From Basidiobolus meristosporus CBS 931.73 (Eukaryota > Basidiobolomycota > Basidiobolomycetes > Basidiobolales > Basidiobolaceae): 22,359 nucleotides of DNA. Below, piece by piece: positions 1 to 10,374 of this stretch. The stretch is from NCBI GenBank assembly GCA_002104905.1, contig MCFE01000978.1:1-22359 (forward strand). The letters run 5' to 3'. The notes beneath the pieces were generated by a model, which was not told the origin of the DNA, ran no database searches, and saw only the letters and a list, made by a program, of their open reading frames with translations. Position 1 is the first letter of the stretch. Every line of letters begins with the position of its first letter. The position numbers and the translations under genes are program-made.

Positions 1-765
1 CTCAGTTAGTCCAGTGTCTTAGCATTTATTAACTCAACTTGATTAAAAAAGTATAAATAAAGCTTACTGAGCCTTTTGGCTTTGTGTGTGTCTCAACAAA
101 ATTAAGATTGTGTCTTAGCAAATTAAGAACTGTACAATCATGTTCTTGTTTCTACCCAAGCCTACCATACTTAACACTCCCAAAAGCACAAAGCCCAGCC
201 TGCATAGCAAACCAGCTCCATTGCCTTTTGTTGCCAAACCCAGCTATACTCAAGACCAATATTAGACCAGAACCAATTTGCTAATATTTCCACAACTTTC
301 TGACAATTCTAAGATCCTGCATTTGGTTGTCACTTAGGCTCAGTTAGACAATTCAGGGGTTGTATAAAACTTTTCTCTTGGATACAACAAGTACCCAAGG
401 TAGTTGTTGGTAAGCAAATAAAGATTAATCCATTATGGCTGAAGAGATGCACCATTACAGCACTGATGCAATCATGCTCTTGTGATTTGTAGGAATGACC
501 TCCTTTGAAATTGGACCCTCCTGAAGGGCCACCTGATTGGTAAATATGGCTAGAAGCAAGTCATCAATACACCTTGATATTTGGAGAACTTTGCATATAG
601 CAAATTTGGGCCACTATCATAGAAAGAATCCCCAAGTGGCCTTGGAGCAAGTTGGAGAGCCACCAAAAGCCCCAGGAGTTATCACTGACCTCACTTTATT
701 TGCTTATCTTCTCAGAGCACTGCTACAGGACCTTAGACTTGTTCCATCATTCCAGCTGATCATAG

Positions 766-845
766 TGCCCAATAGTGCCATAGCATGCCAGATGGTGCCT
801 GATCATGCCACAGAGTGCCAGATGGTGCCATACAGTGCCAATTTG
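766..845 (+). repeat. TGCC-N6 decamer array, eight units
   Basis: TGCC starts at 766, 776, 786, 796, 806, 816, 826 and 836 with no phase slip, so eight 10 bp units are seen directly. Six of the eight continue TGCCA, and two are identical (TGCCAGATGG at 786 and 826). The six remaining bases vary. A 10 bp period is not a codon multiple and equals about one helical turn, so the phase is not coding-driven. A similar fragment, TGCCAGATGGAGCC, occurs at 4934-4947. Confidence 0.85.
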
Positions 846-860
846 GGATCAAAATTGGCA
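836..860. repeat. Inverted repeat at the end of the TGCC array
   Basis: TGCCAATTT at 836-844 and AAATTGGCA at 852-860 are perfect 9 bp inverted arms around a 7 nt spacer. The left arm is the last TGCC unit of the array, so array and palindrome are joined. The arms resemble half-sites for a TTGGCA/TGCCAA-binding protein, but no such role can be shown from sequence alone. Confidence 0.7.
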
Positions 861-910
861 TGCATATGACCCTAAAATATCAAATTAATAACAAAATATA
901 TAGCACTTTC

Positions 911-944
911 TGGCACTATGATCAATGGCACAATGGAACAAGTC
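911..944 (+). repeat. Dispersed GGCAC repeat, copy 1
   Basis: It begins TGGCACTATGATCAATGGCA and ends with GGAACAAGTC. The same layout (TGGCACT, a second GGCAC- or GGAAC-like word, then GGAACAAGTC or a variant) recurs at 2028-2070 and 4964-4997, so it is a diverged dispersed family of unknown parent. Confidence 0.5.
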
Positions 945-1750
945 TCTTGTGTTGGAAAATGATTCTACTGTGAGAGCTTCTTTTCTATTGGCTAAAAGAT
1001 TCTACTTGCTACTGAAACAACCTCATCAGAAAGCTACTTTCAAGTGCAGCACAAAACCAAGATAGTTAAGATTTACCTCATTTAAGTAAGCAAACCCTCA
1101 ATCTCAGGAGCTGGCACAACAACTAGAGAAGCTTTCCTTGCTGTGGGACAGCCAAGCATATGGGCAGAAACCAGTAGAGAAAGAAGTCAAGTATACATTC
1201 ATATGGTATGACACTACCAATTGTTCCAAGCAAAACTGCCAAGCACTTCAGTCCTTATTATCTAAAGGTGCTGTCCCATAAAGCCCTCAGGGATATCCAA
1301 CCAGTAAGCATGGCAGCACACTATCTACAACATATGACTAAGGAGGATTGAGAGTTTTCTACAAGCAAGTTACCTCTCACAAAGGAAAGATTTACATCTA
1401 CATAGAAGAAAATTCTGACTACTTTGATCCAGCTGAAGTCCTGAACATTGAATATGAGGAATCCACAAAGACCTTTGGAGATGCTTGGAGCACCTAAGAA
1501 GCTCATGAAGCAGGAGCTTTTACCAAAGCTATATAGTGATAGAGACACTAGCAGTTTAGACCCAAAGGTTATTGCACCCTTTAGACACCTCACACACCCT
1601 GAGTTGTGTAGCTTCTCCCAGCTGTACTTCTATATCACCACACCAGCATTTCAATGGACTCATTGCAGGATCCTGAAGGCAGATCAGGATTGAATCCTCC
1701 CACAGGACCAAATTATCTTTCTTAATGTTTAGGGCTAATACTTGAATATG

Positions 1751-1784
1751 GTGCCACATAGCACCAGTGGACCATGATAGTGGC
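1751..1784 (-). repeat. Dispersed GGCAC repeat, inverted relative
   Basis: On the minus strand this reads TGCCACTATCATGGTCCACT followed by GGTGCTATGTGGCAC. It resembles the other members over the GGCACTAT and ATGTGGCAC words but lacks the ACAAGTC end, so membership is tentative. Confidence 0.35.
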
Positions 1785-2027
1785 ATGTGTTTTTGTGATG
1801 TGATATAAGCTACAGAAACTGGATTTAGAGAGCCATGGGTATTGAGTACCAGATGCATGTCCTCAATCCTTTTGTGCTCTTACACATCCTGCACAACATT
1901 GACCTAAAAAAAGGTCAAAAAATGGATTTTCTTCAGCATGATGGGTGAAACACAGGGGTGGCTTTGCATGAAGATGAAGAGCTATGTTTCACACTCTGTG
2001 GTCAAGTTTAGGTCTGCTATGCCTCTC

Positions 2028-2070
2028 TGGCACTCATGGATCAATGTGGCACTATTCAATGGAGCAAGTC
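2028..2070 (+). repeat. Dispersed GGCAC repeat, copy 2
   Basis: It starts TGGCACTCATGGATCAATGT, continues with GGCACTATTCAATGG and ends in AGCAAGTC. Its right edge coincides with the point where similarity to the Copia integrase of copy A fades, so it may mark the old breakpoint or insertion boundary. Confidence 0.5.
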
Positions 2071-4414
2071 TACTATATACCCATATATGCTTTGATGTTC
2101 TGCACTTGGTCTGTATCCATACCATGCTTCAAATGGAGTAGAATCACAAATTGCTTTGTTTTAACTCTTATTTTGGATTTATACAGCTATAGCAACTGAA
2201 TCTGCTCAAAAATCATAAGATATTTTAATCACAGATCATAGATCTTTCCATATCATTTATCAAAATGTCTGCATGTACTGCTACTCCATCTTGTTGTGGG
2301 GAGTATGGTGCAGTAGTCACTTGCTCTATCCCATAAATTTTGCAGAGGAGGATGAAGAATTTGAGGTATAATCTCCTCCATTGTCAGAATGTATCTTCTT
2401 GATTTTTTCACCAGTTTCTCTCCCCACCATGGCTTTAAGCTCCCTGAGCTTAGACAGAGCTTTGTTTGCTCTTGCCATGAAGTAGACCTACAGATTTCCT
2501 CTGTAATCATCAATATTATTGATTAAATACTTCATCCTGCCTAGGATACGTTTTGCATTGGTCCACACATATCTGTGTAAATTAGAACTAGTTTGTTCTT
2601 GGTTTTGACTAACCCAGAGCTCTTGAACAGTTTTCTGGCTTGTTTCCCATATATGCAGGTTTCACAATTCTCCAAATTAACTGGGGGATCAATTTTACCC
2701 CAGAAATTAGCTGATCTTTCATCATTTTGCACAAATAATCACAGTTGATGTGTCAAAATCTCCTGTGCCAATGCATTAGTGTTTCTTCATTCTAGATGCC
2801 TGTATTGGCTTCCTGATATCACAGAATATAATTTGACTTGTATAGATTCTGATCTCTTTTTCTCAGAGCAATATGAGCACCATTTTAATCAGTGATCCTG
2901 CATCAAGAATTGTCAAAGCTGAAACTGAGTCCATCTGCAGTGACCTTGCTTACTGACTGTAGGTTCTGGGCTCTTTCTGGTATGTAGGGTACTTTTCTGA
3001 TGGTCAGTGTATGGCTTCCTTGACTGCTTCTAAGGTTTACTTGGATAGTTCCTTCTCCCATTCATCAAGTATTCTATTATCACCCATGAAAACCTTTTTA
3101 ATTGGAATTTCTTGATATAGGGTAAGAGTACTTTTTGGTGTGTAAGGTGTTGAGATGCTCTAGAGTCAATGTATTTTACCTGCAAATTCTTGTTAGTGGT
3201 GACATTTAGTGCATACATTATTAGTTGCTTGTCAGCTGTTGCAGCATCCCCATATTCAGGCCTTTTCTGCTGAGTATCTCTCTTTTTGGAGTATTGGTCT
3301 AATGTGGGTCCTCTGCTTTTGCTGTAGTTGCAAAGCATGTTGCTATTTTTTTAAAGAGTCTTGAGTATTTCCTCTGTTGGTAATCATTTCTTATTGAAGT
3401 ATTTCTTCTTCCTTCTTACTAGGGCTTGATTTTGTTAATTCTTCATCCAGGAGCCTTCCATATATATAATTTAAGATTAAATCTGCAGCTCTGGACTCTA
3501 AGACTGATACAAGGCCCTGAAACCTATCAGTCAGGCCATTCAGGGTGTTAACAATCACATCCTTATTAGTAGTTGGTATATCCACAGATTCATTTCATCT
3601 ACCAGCAGGGTAATTCTGCTAATTAGATTTTTCATTTCTTCTCCTATCAGAGTCTTTGTAGTAAAGAATTTTTGTCTAGAATACATTTTCTTAGCATCTG
3701 AACATGACTGGTAGGTGTGTTTTAATGTCTTCCAGGCATTCTTTGCAGTTCTTGCTCTTGGGCATTGAAATAGCAATTTGTCTTTGACATTAAGGCAGAT
3801 GTAGTTGAGGGCACTTTGCTCTTTCTTTGGGCACCTTAAGGCTTCCTCTCCCACATCTTTAGGAGAGTATTGTGTGAGTACTAAATGTGGTACCCACTCT
3901 TTGCCCAAGGGTTCTCCCCAGAGTCCTACCCAAAGTTCCCCAGTTTCCTCCCTATGATTCCCCCATGTGTCCTCCCTCCTATCCCTCCCCTTATCTAGTT
4001 AGAACACTTACCATGACAGGAAGGGGTTCACACCCCTATTTTATAGTACATTGTCTATTATCTAAGCCCCCCCAAGTGTTATATATATATATATCCAATT
4101 AAACCAGGTGGGAGGACCGGGAGATTTGGACGGAACAAACAAAGGTCTTTATTACCTTGCTACCTTCTATTGGAAGCTATTCTGAGCCAAGTGGTACTGA
4201 CTTGACCTACAAGCTCTCCCACTACAAAGTACAGTAAGTAATAACCCACATATTCTTCTCCCATGACAATATCCCAAAGACTGCTTTCTTGTAGCAGCGT
4301 CTTCATCTTCACCTTCCACACTTGATAGCTACATCCATCCAACTTTTCAATGGAGGGAAAAATTGGAGTAATCACAATAGTGGACTTTGCAAAGAGTGAC
4401 AGCTTAGGGCTCAT
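2070..4414 (-). pseudogene. Copia copy A: decayed gag-protease-integrase
   Basis: Broken minus-strand frames give, in order from 4414 downward: the gag start (ATG at 4414, followed by SPKLSLF), gag body (3908-3391), a damaged zinc knuckle and protease (3338-3030; the active site reads DSR where copy C has DSG), the pre-integrase segment with the CETCIYGKQAR motif (2732-2541), and integrase core pieces (2513-2253). Nucleotide similarity to copy B continues to about 2070, inside the integrase C-terminal part. RT, RNase H and a 3' LTR are missing. The gag is split by a separate insertion at 3871-4250. Many stops and frameshifts make it non-functional. Over the protease/pre-integrase join it looks closer to copy B than to copy C. 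Confidence 0.85.
3871..4250. mobile_element. Solo-LTR-like insertion inside copy A gag
   Basis: Copy C gag runs uninterrupted across this point (11430-11450), whereas copy A has 380 extra bases. The insert starts TGTGTGAGTAC and ends AATAACCCACA, giving the TGTG...CACA ends of an LTR. A short direct repeat TAT (or TATT, depending on where the first T is assigned) flanks it. Inside are a TA-rich box near 4080-4094, a perfect 6 bp inverted repeat around 4021-4036, and pyrimidine-rich tracts unlike the surrounding Copia DNA. It does not resemble the Copia LTRs of this window. A solo LTR of another family, possibly Gypsy, is the best reading; a non-autonomous LTR element is the alternative. Confidence 0.65.
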
Positions 4415-4419
4415 AGCCT

Positions 4420-4703
4420 GTTACACAAGTCTTGGTGATATTGGAAGTGCTTGCAAGAACAAGTAGATTATGTGGTTTTCACTTAATCATTGATTGAATG
4501 TAAAAGTAGTATTTATACTTTTGCATGGTTTTGACAGAATAAGCATGTAAAATAAGTTTAGGAAGGTCTCAAAAATATGTGTGCAAGGTTTAAGGCTATT
4601 TGGACAACTTTGCAAATTTCATGCTCTGAGTACCTGATATTTTGGCAAAAATATTCAAAGTAAATCCCACAAGAAATTCAGTCAGTATTCTTAAAGTCTT
4701 GTA
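4420..4703 (-). repeat. 5' LTR of copy A (decayed)
   Basis: The plus strand aligns collinearly with LTR C (11609 onward), sharing the block around ATTATGTGGTTTTCACTTAA and the reversed TATA region. On the minus strand it lies immediately before the copy A gag start, so it is that copy's 5' LTR. Similarity is clear to about 4703 and then fades, so the outer end is uncertain. The internal segment that is flipped in LTR C is here in the same orientation as in LTR B. Confidence 0.75.
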
Positions 4704-6190
4704 AGGGAGAAATCAGCTGAATAAGTAAGATAGTCAAGATACTTAATAATGCATAATATATTCATACACAAAGACAACCACTGAGAGAAATGTGTCTGGA
4801 GCATTATGCAGAGTGAATAAAACAATAAACCACTATTCTGAGCAATATAAGTAAGATTGTGCAAAAATGCCAGTAACAGTATTCTCCCAATGACATTATG
4901 GTAGATATTGTAGTGCAGGATAGTGCGTTGGGATGCCAGATGGAGCCAATACAGTAAACTGGTTGGCACTATGTGGAACTATCTTATGGGACAAGTCCAA
5001 TATGTTCTAGCAAAAGCTTCACACTGGGAGCAATGCACTTGCTCTGCAGCATATGTCAGTACCAGTGAGCAAGCTGTACAAGGGGTGTCTCAAGCTAAAC
5101 AGGTACCTGAGATACCAGAGAAATCTGAAAGAATTGGCAATATACTACAGAGTATTGTCTACCCAAAGTACTTTGCACAAGATAAAATCAATAATCATAC
5201 ACATATGCAACAATACAAATGCAGCAACTGGGTGAGCTGGATATGTCTCTTTTCAGGTGGTCTTCTAATTCTAATTCTACCTAGAGTACATTATGAGCAT
5301 TGAGAGTTCTATGTTGATATTGTAGGAGCATTTATCCAGTAGCAGATCACCAATGCCAATTTTGCACATCTACAGCTTTTGTGCAAGGATCTTTTGACAA
5401 GACTTAAGTAGCTATATTACAAGATAAAAGCTAAATATATAGATATCTACCACCAATGACTCCATTCTCTTTTCCATCTTGCTTAGTATGTGGATAACAT
5501 AGGACCTTTCTTCACCTGTTGGTAGTTTTGTATAGTGCAGATGTGTGAGCAGATAGGAAGGCAAGTTAAGCTGGTAGTACTGTCACATCCCAATCTTGTC
5601 AAGAATATTATCTTCAAATCTGTCATGGATGTGATTTGGCATCACACGGCAGGCATTCTGGAAGCGATGGAAAGTGTAGAGCACAGATGTGCACATGGTC
5701 ATACCTTTGGCCTTATGAAGTTAAGCAGCCCCAATGCAGGGGTAAATAGCTGAATATGTTAGGTTAGGCTGGATGCATCATATGACCAATTTCTCCTGGG
5801 AAAATATCAGAAAAAATATCAAATATCTTTTGGGTACAAGCCATTAACTGAACCTTCCAATAAAACACTTACACAAAAAGGAACTGAAGCATACCTGCAA
5901 AAGAGACCATAGTTCAGCAGGGAGAAGGAATGTACTGGCCAAGTACTAAAAAGTACCTTGTGGATATTCTAGAGGTACTCCCGGCAAAGTGGTGACAATT
6001 AAGCATATGTTTGCCAGATGTGTATGTTACCAGCAATTCAGCATTTATGGTAACCTTGCAAGTGACACATGGAAAAGCTATAAAGTTGTAGTGACAGAAG
6101 TGTGTCAATTGCAGCAGGTATTTATGTAAGCAAAGATTAAGTAGTAGGAGACCTAGATTTTGGTACTCAAGCTCCCATGAGAAATAATTG
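4704..6190. other. Gene-free AT-rich region
   Basis: No recognisable gene. Plus-strand open frames at 4923-5303 (126 codons) and 5535-5753 (72 codons) have no domain I can name. The first contains the peptide GTMWNYLMGQVQYV, which resembles GSMWHYSMEQVYYI encoded at 2028-2080 because both cover copies of the dispersed GGCAC repeat. That hints at a decayed coding element repeated in the window. A 5' LTR for Copia copy B would be expected at the right end of this stretch, but I see none that is convincing. Confidence 0.5.
4964..4997 (+). repeat. Dispersed GGCAC repeat, copy 3
   Basis: It begins TGGCACTATGTGGAACTATC and ends GGGACAAGTC, matching the plan of copies 1 and 2. Just upstream, 4934-4947 reads TGCCAGATGGAGCC, similar to two units of the decamer array at 786-799. 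This links the two repeat types. Confidence 0.5.
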
Positions 6191-6270
6191 TGATAATCCT
6201 GTCAGAAGGCCTTCACATAGTTTGAATCCTGCAACTAAAAGGTCTTGATGCTGCTATGACACAATACTTC

Positions 6271-7071
6271 ACTTTAATAGCTCCTTCTCCCACTACATCA
6301 AGTGATCTATTGTCACTCATGAGAACCCTCAAAGCTGGAATTTCTTAATACTAAGTAAAAGTTCTTTTTGGTAGGTAAAGTGGTGAGATGTTCCAGAGTC
6401 CACATGGTGTGCTTGAGAATCCTTGTTGTTAGTTGTATTTAGTGTAGATATGAAGAGTCTATCTTCAGCTGTTACAACATTTCCTTATTCAAGCTTATTG
6501 GGCTGAATATTAATCTTTTTGCGGCACTAGTTTTATGTGATTCCTTTCCACTTGCTGTAGATGCAAATCAGTTTGCTCTTGCCTTTAAAGCATCTTGAGT
6601 AACTCCTTAATTGGGTTTCATTGTTTATTGGAGAATCTTCTTCCCATTTATTGGCACTTGATTTTCTAAATTCTTTATCCAGGAGCCTTCCATATATGTA
6701 ATTTAAGGTCAACCTTCACTTCTGAGCACTAGGGCTGATACAAGGGACTGAAACCTATCTGTAAGGCTGTTCAGGATGGTAACTAGCACTTCTGCGCAAG
6801 TTGTTGATATATTCATGGATTCAATTGCATCAACCAACAAGGTGATTCTGATAGTTACTTTTTCTGTTCTCCTCCCAACATCATCCTTGTAGTGAAGAAT
6901 TTTTGTCTAAGATACATTTTCTTTGCAGCTTAATAATACTGGTAGATGTCTACTAATGCCTTCCAGGCATTCTTTGCTGTTTTTGCTCTTGAGCATTGAA
7001 TTAGTAATTTGGCTTTAACATTAAGGCAAATGCAGTTAATGGCACTTGGTTCTTTCCTCTGGTACTTTAAG
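6271..7071 (-). pseudogene. Inverted gag-protease block inside copy B
   Basis: Minus-strand sequence aligns with copy C gag from about residue 60 (next to the EEALKY motif) to just after the protease domain. It has many stops and indels, so no frame is usable. Its right end (7071, ...GTACTTTAAG) is fused directly to plus-strand pol, which resumes in ancestral order about 25 bp beyond where the left end stops. The block therefore looks like a segment of copy B that was inverted in place, not an unrelated insertion. Traces of plus-strand gag N-terminus at about 6187-6258 (ATTGTGATAA, GATGCTGCTA) would be the matching upstream flank, but they are weak. Confidence 0.75.
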
Positions 7072-10018
7072 CAACGTACACTGACCATCAAAAAGTACTC
7101 TACATACCAGAAATAGCCAGGAACCTACAGTCAGTAAGCAAGGTCACTGCAGATGGACTCAGTTTCAGCTTTGATAATTCTGGATGCAGGATCACTGATT
7201 AATTGGTGCTGATATTGCTTTAGGTATCAGAGATCAGAATCTATACAAGTTGACTTGTATTCCATAATATTTGGAAGCCAATATTAGTAACTTAAATGAA
7301 GAAACACCAATGCTTTGGCACAGGAGATTTGAGCACATCAATTTTGATTATTTGCGCAAAATGATAAAAGATTAGCTAATTTCTGGAGTAAAAATTGATC
7401 TCCCAGCTAATTTGGAGCACTGTGAAGTCTGCATATATGGGAAACAAGCCAGACAACTGTTCAAGAGCTTTGGGTTGATCAAAACTAAGCAAAAATTAGA
7501 TCTAATGCACTCAGATCTGTGTGGGCCTATGCAAAATTTATTCCTTAGGCAGGATGAAGTATTCAATCACTTTTATTGATGATTATACAAGATACACATG
7601 GGCCTACTTCATGGAGAGAAAAGAAGAAACTCTGTCTAAGTTCAGGGAGCTTAAAGTCATGGTGGAGAGAGAAACTGGTGAAAAAATCAAGGAAATACGT
7701 TCTGACAATGGTGGAGAATTTACAACAAAACTCTTCATCCACTTCTGCAAAATTGATGGGGTAAACAAGGGACTACTGTACCATACTCCCCACAGCAATA
7801 TGGAGTAGCGGAATGTGCTAACAGATCAATAATTGACATGGCAAGATCTATGATCCATGATCAAAAATTATCCTATGATTTTTGGGCGGAATCAGTTGCC
7901 ACTGCTGTATATCTTAAAAATAGGAGTTATAGCAGAATACATTGTGATTCTACTTCTTTTGAAGCATGTTATGGATGCAGCTCAAGTGCAGAACATCTAA
8001 GAATATTTGGGTGTACAGCATATGCCAAGAAACTGCCCAGAAATCAGTCAAAATTTGAGCCAAAAAGTTTAAAATGCATATTTTTGGGCTACTGCAACAA
8101 GAGTAAAGCATACAGACTCTGCAATACCAAAGCAAAGAAGCTAGTCAAGTCCAGGGATGTGTTGCATTATGAGAATTCAAGATTTTCACAAAAAATAACA
8201 TCAGGTGATGACAAGAATCTGATCCCAAGTTCACCAATTGTTGGGATTGAATCAGTGCAAAACAATGAAAACTTTCTCACTCCAGAGGACTCTACAGCCA
8301 TGGTTCAGCCAGAATCAGTGCTCAGGAATATCCCAGAAGTGATCATTCCAGTTTCAAATGCCTGGAGATCCAATTGGACAAGAAATAGCCCAAATTACTA
8401 TGTTAATGAGGGTACAAACTTAGCCTATGCCTATTCAGTCCATATTGATGAACCCCAGACTGTAAAAGAGGCCCTAAATAGCCCTCAGACAAAGCTTTGG
8501 ACATCTGCAATGACTGAGGAATATCAGGCCCTAATGGAAAATCAAACTTGGGACTTAGTCAAATTACCAATCAACCAAAAATTAATTGGATGCAGACAGG
8601 CCTTCAAGACAAAATACAAGGCTGATGGTACAACTGAAAGATACAAAGCAAGACTTGTGGCAAAGGATACTCTCAAACAAAAGGACTTTACTATACTGAG
8701 ACCTTTGCACCGGTAGCCAAGTTTAATTCCATCAGATTAATATTGGCTATTGCAGCCAAATATAAGTTTTTTATTCATCAAATGGATATAAAAGCTGCAT
8801 TTTTGAGTGGAGAACTTGCTCAGGATGTGTATATGGACCAGCCTGATGGGTTTGCTGACCAACATAACCCCCATTTGGTCTGCATGCTTAAAAAGTCACT
8901 TTATGATCTCATACAATCACTGAGAGCCTGGAATTGCAAGATAGATTCTTATTTGGAATTTTTGGGTTTCAGAAGGAGTAATGCTGACTAAAGTATATAC
9001 TATAAGCCAGATAGAGCAAGTCCAGTTCTATTAGCTCTATATGTGGATGATCTCATTATAGCCACCAATAACCTAGAAACATTGAAAGAGACTAAATCCA
9101 GCCTATATTAGGAGTTCAAGATGTCCAATCTAGGAGAACTCAGTTACTACTTAAAGATTAAGTTCTCCATAGACAGAAGTACCCAGACCATTACCCTAAG
9201 TCAATCCAAGTATATTCAAGATATACTAAAGAAATACAAAATGGAAGACTGTAAACCAGCAGCTACCCCAATAGAGCAAACCTTAACTTGGTCAAAACTC
9301 AACCAAATCAAGAGAGCATGGTGCCATCTGAAAGCCCTAACTTTCCTTATCAATCTATGATTGGCAGTCTGATGTATATCATGCTTGGAACACATCCAGA
9401 TATCTCATATTCAGTGGGAGTTGTCAGCCAACATAATCAGAACTATGGATCTGATCATATTGCAGCAGTTAAGCGGATTTTTAGATACCTAAAATGAGCT
9501 GCTGATATCTGCTTAAGATAAAATTATAAGAATTCAGAACAGGATCTTATGGGATACTCTGATGCTGATTGGGGACAAAATTCAGAAGACAGAAGATCCA
9601 CCACAGGATACACCTTTCTTTACTGTAAAGGAGCAATTTCATGGAATTCAAGAGAGCAACCAACCATAGCACTTTCTACCACAGAGGCAGAGTATGTGGC
9701 AGCCTGTGAAGCTACAAAAGAAGCAATGTGGCTAAGAAAGCTTTTTACAGACTTAGGCCTTTGTCAAAAAATGAATATACTATATTTCAAGATAATCAAG
9801 GATGTATACAATTAGGTAGAAATCCAACTTTTCATGCTAGAACCAAGCACATAGATATTAGACATCATTTCATACATGAAGCTATAGAGAATAACCTAGT
9901 TAGCTTAGTTTACTGTCCTACAGATGAAATGATTGCAGACATATTTACCAAACCATTAGCTAGAGATAAGTTTGAATATATTAGGTCAAAATTAGGACTA
10001 GTCAGTATGAACATTTAG
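7072..10018 (+). pseudogene. Copia copy B: integrase, reverse transcriptase and RNase H, degenerate
   Basis: The order protease end, pre-integrase, integrase, RT, RNase H is that of Ty1/copia. Visible motifs: a pre-integrase CEVCIYGKQAR knuckle (about 7419-7451); integrase acidic residues in HSDLCGPM (about 7510), RSDNGGEF (about 7700) and GVAECANRS (about 7803); the RT opening EPQTVKEAL with RYKARLVAK (8449-8665); the YVDD catalytic box at 9040-9051; RNase H GYSDADW (9549), STTEAEY (about 9676) and ADIFTKPLARDKF (about 9935). The frame is broken by a shift near 7770, another near 8690, stops at 8989 and about 9109, and shifts near 9300 and 9760. The last frame ends at 10016-10018, just before the polypurine tract. 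The element cannot make a full polyprotein. Confidence 0.9.
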
Positions 10019-10020
10019 CT

Positions 10021-10029
10021 GAGTGGGAG
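10021..10029 (+). promoter_or_regulatory. Polypurine tract of copy B
   Basis: GAGTGGGAG lies directly against the TGTTGTAAAA start of the 3' LTR. This is the expected site for plus-strand DNA priming in LTR retrotransposons. Confidence 0.75.
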
Positions 10030-10374
10030 TGTTGTAAAATTTGTAATTCCACCTAAATATTCACCTAACATAGTCACTTAGATCATTACCCTCAAATCCT
10101 AGAGAATACTGACCAAATTACTTGTTGGGATTTACTTAGAATATTTTCACCAAAATTCCAGGTACCCAGAACATGAAGATTCTCAGAGTTGTTCAAACAG
10201 CCCCAAACTTTGCGCACATGTTCTTGGGACCTTCCTTAATCTATTCTACATGTTTTTTATGCCAAGACTATGTAAAAGTATAAATACTACTTTTACATTC
10301 AATAAATCATTAAGTGAAAACCACATAATCTACTTGTTCTCCCAGTCACTTCCAATATCTCCAAGACTCTTACA
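10030..10374 (+). repeat. 3' LTR of copy B
   Basis: It starts TGTTGTAAAA and ends CTCTTACA, the same termini as LTR C read on the other strand, giving 345 bp. It holds a TATA box (TATAAATACT near 10279) and AATAAA inside TTCAATAAATCA near 10301, followed by a short U5. The block at 10139-10184 is reversed relative to LTR C. The base after its end, 10375, already belongs to the oppositely oriented gag-protease fragment of copy C. Confidence 0.9.
10139..10184 (+). repeat. Flippable 46 bp LTR module, orientation 1
   Basis: The plus strand begins GAATATTTTCACCAAAATTC and ends GAAGATTCTC. Its ends are imperfect inverted repeats around a GGTACC-containing centre. It differs from 11799-11844 at only 4 of 46 positions on the same strand, although the two host LTRs lie on opposite strands. 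Confidence 0.85.

Larger units (their letters stand above)
1..2069. other. AT-rich region without a recognisable gene
   Basis: No recognisable gene was found. Two modest open frames exist on the plus strand, 537-869 (110 codons) and 1448-1693 (81 codons), and a minus frame at 1556-1858. None has a recognisable domain, and their composition suits decayed mobile DNA. The stretch holds the TGCC decamer array at 766-845 and copies of a GGCAC-type dispersed repeat (911-944, 1751-1784, 2028-2070). It ends where Copia copy A begins. It may be a very old transposon, but I could not name a family. Confidence 0.6.

Noticed and set aside
5940-6110. Possible zinc-binding integrase domain of a Gypsy element
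   Set aside because: Scattered His and Cys codons appear in several frames, but no single frame gives the H2C2 spacing.
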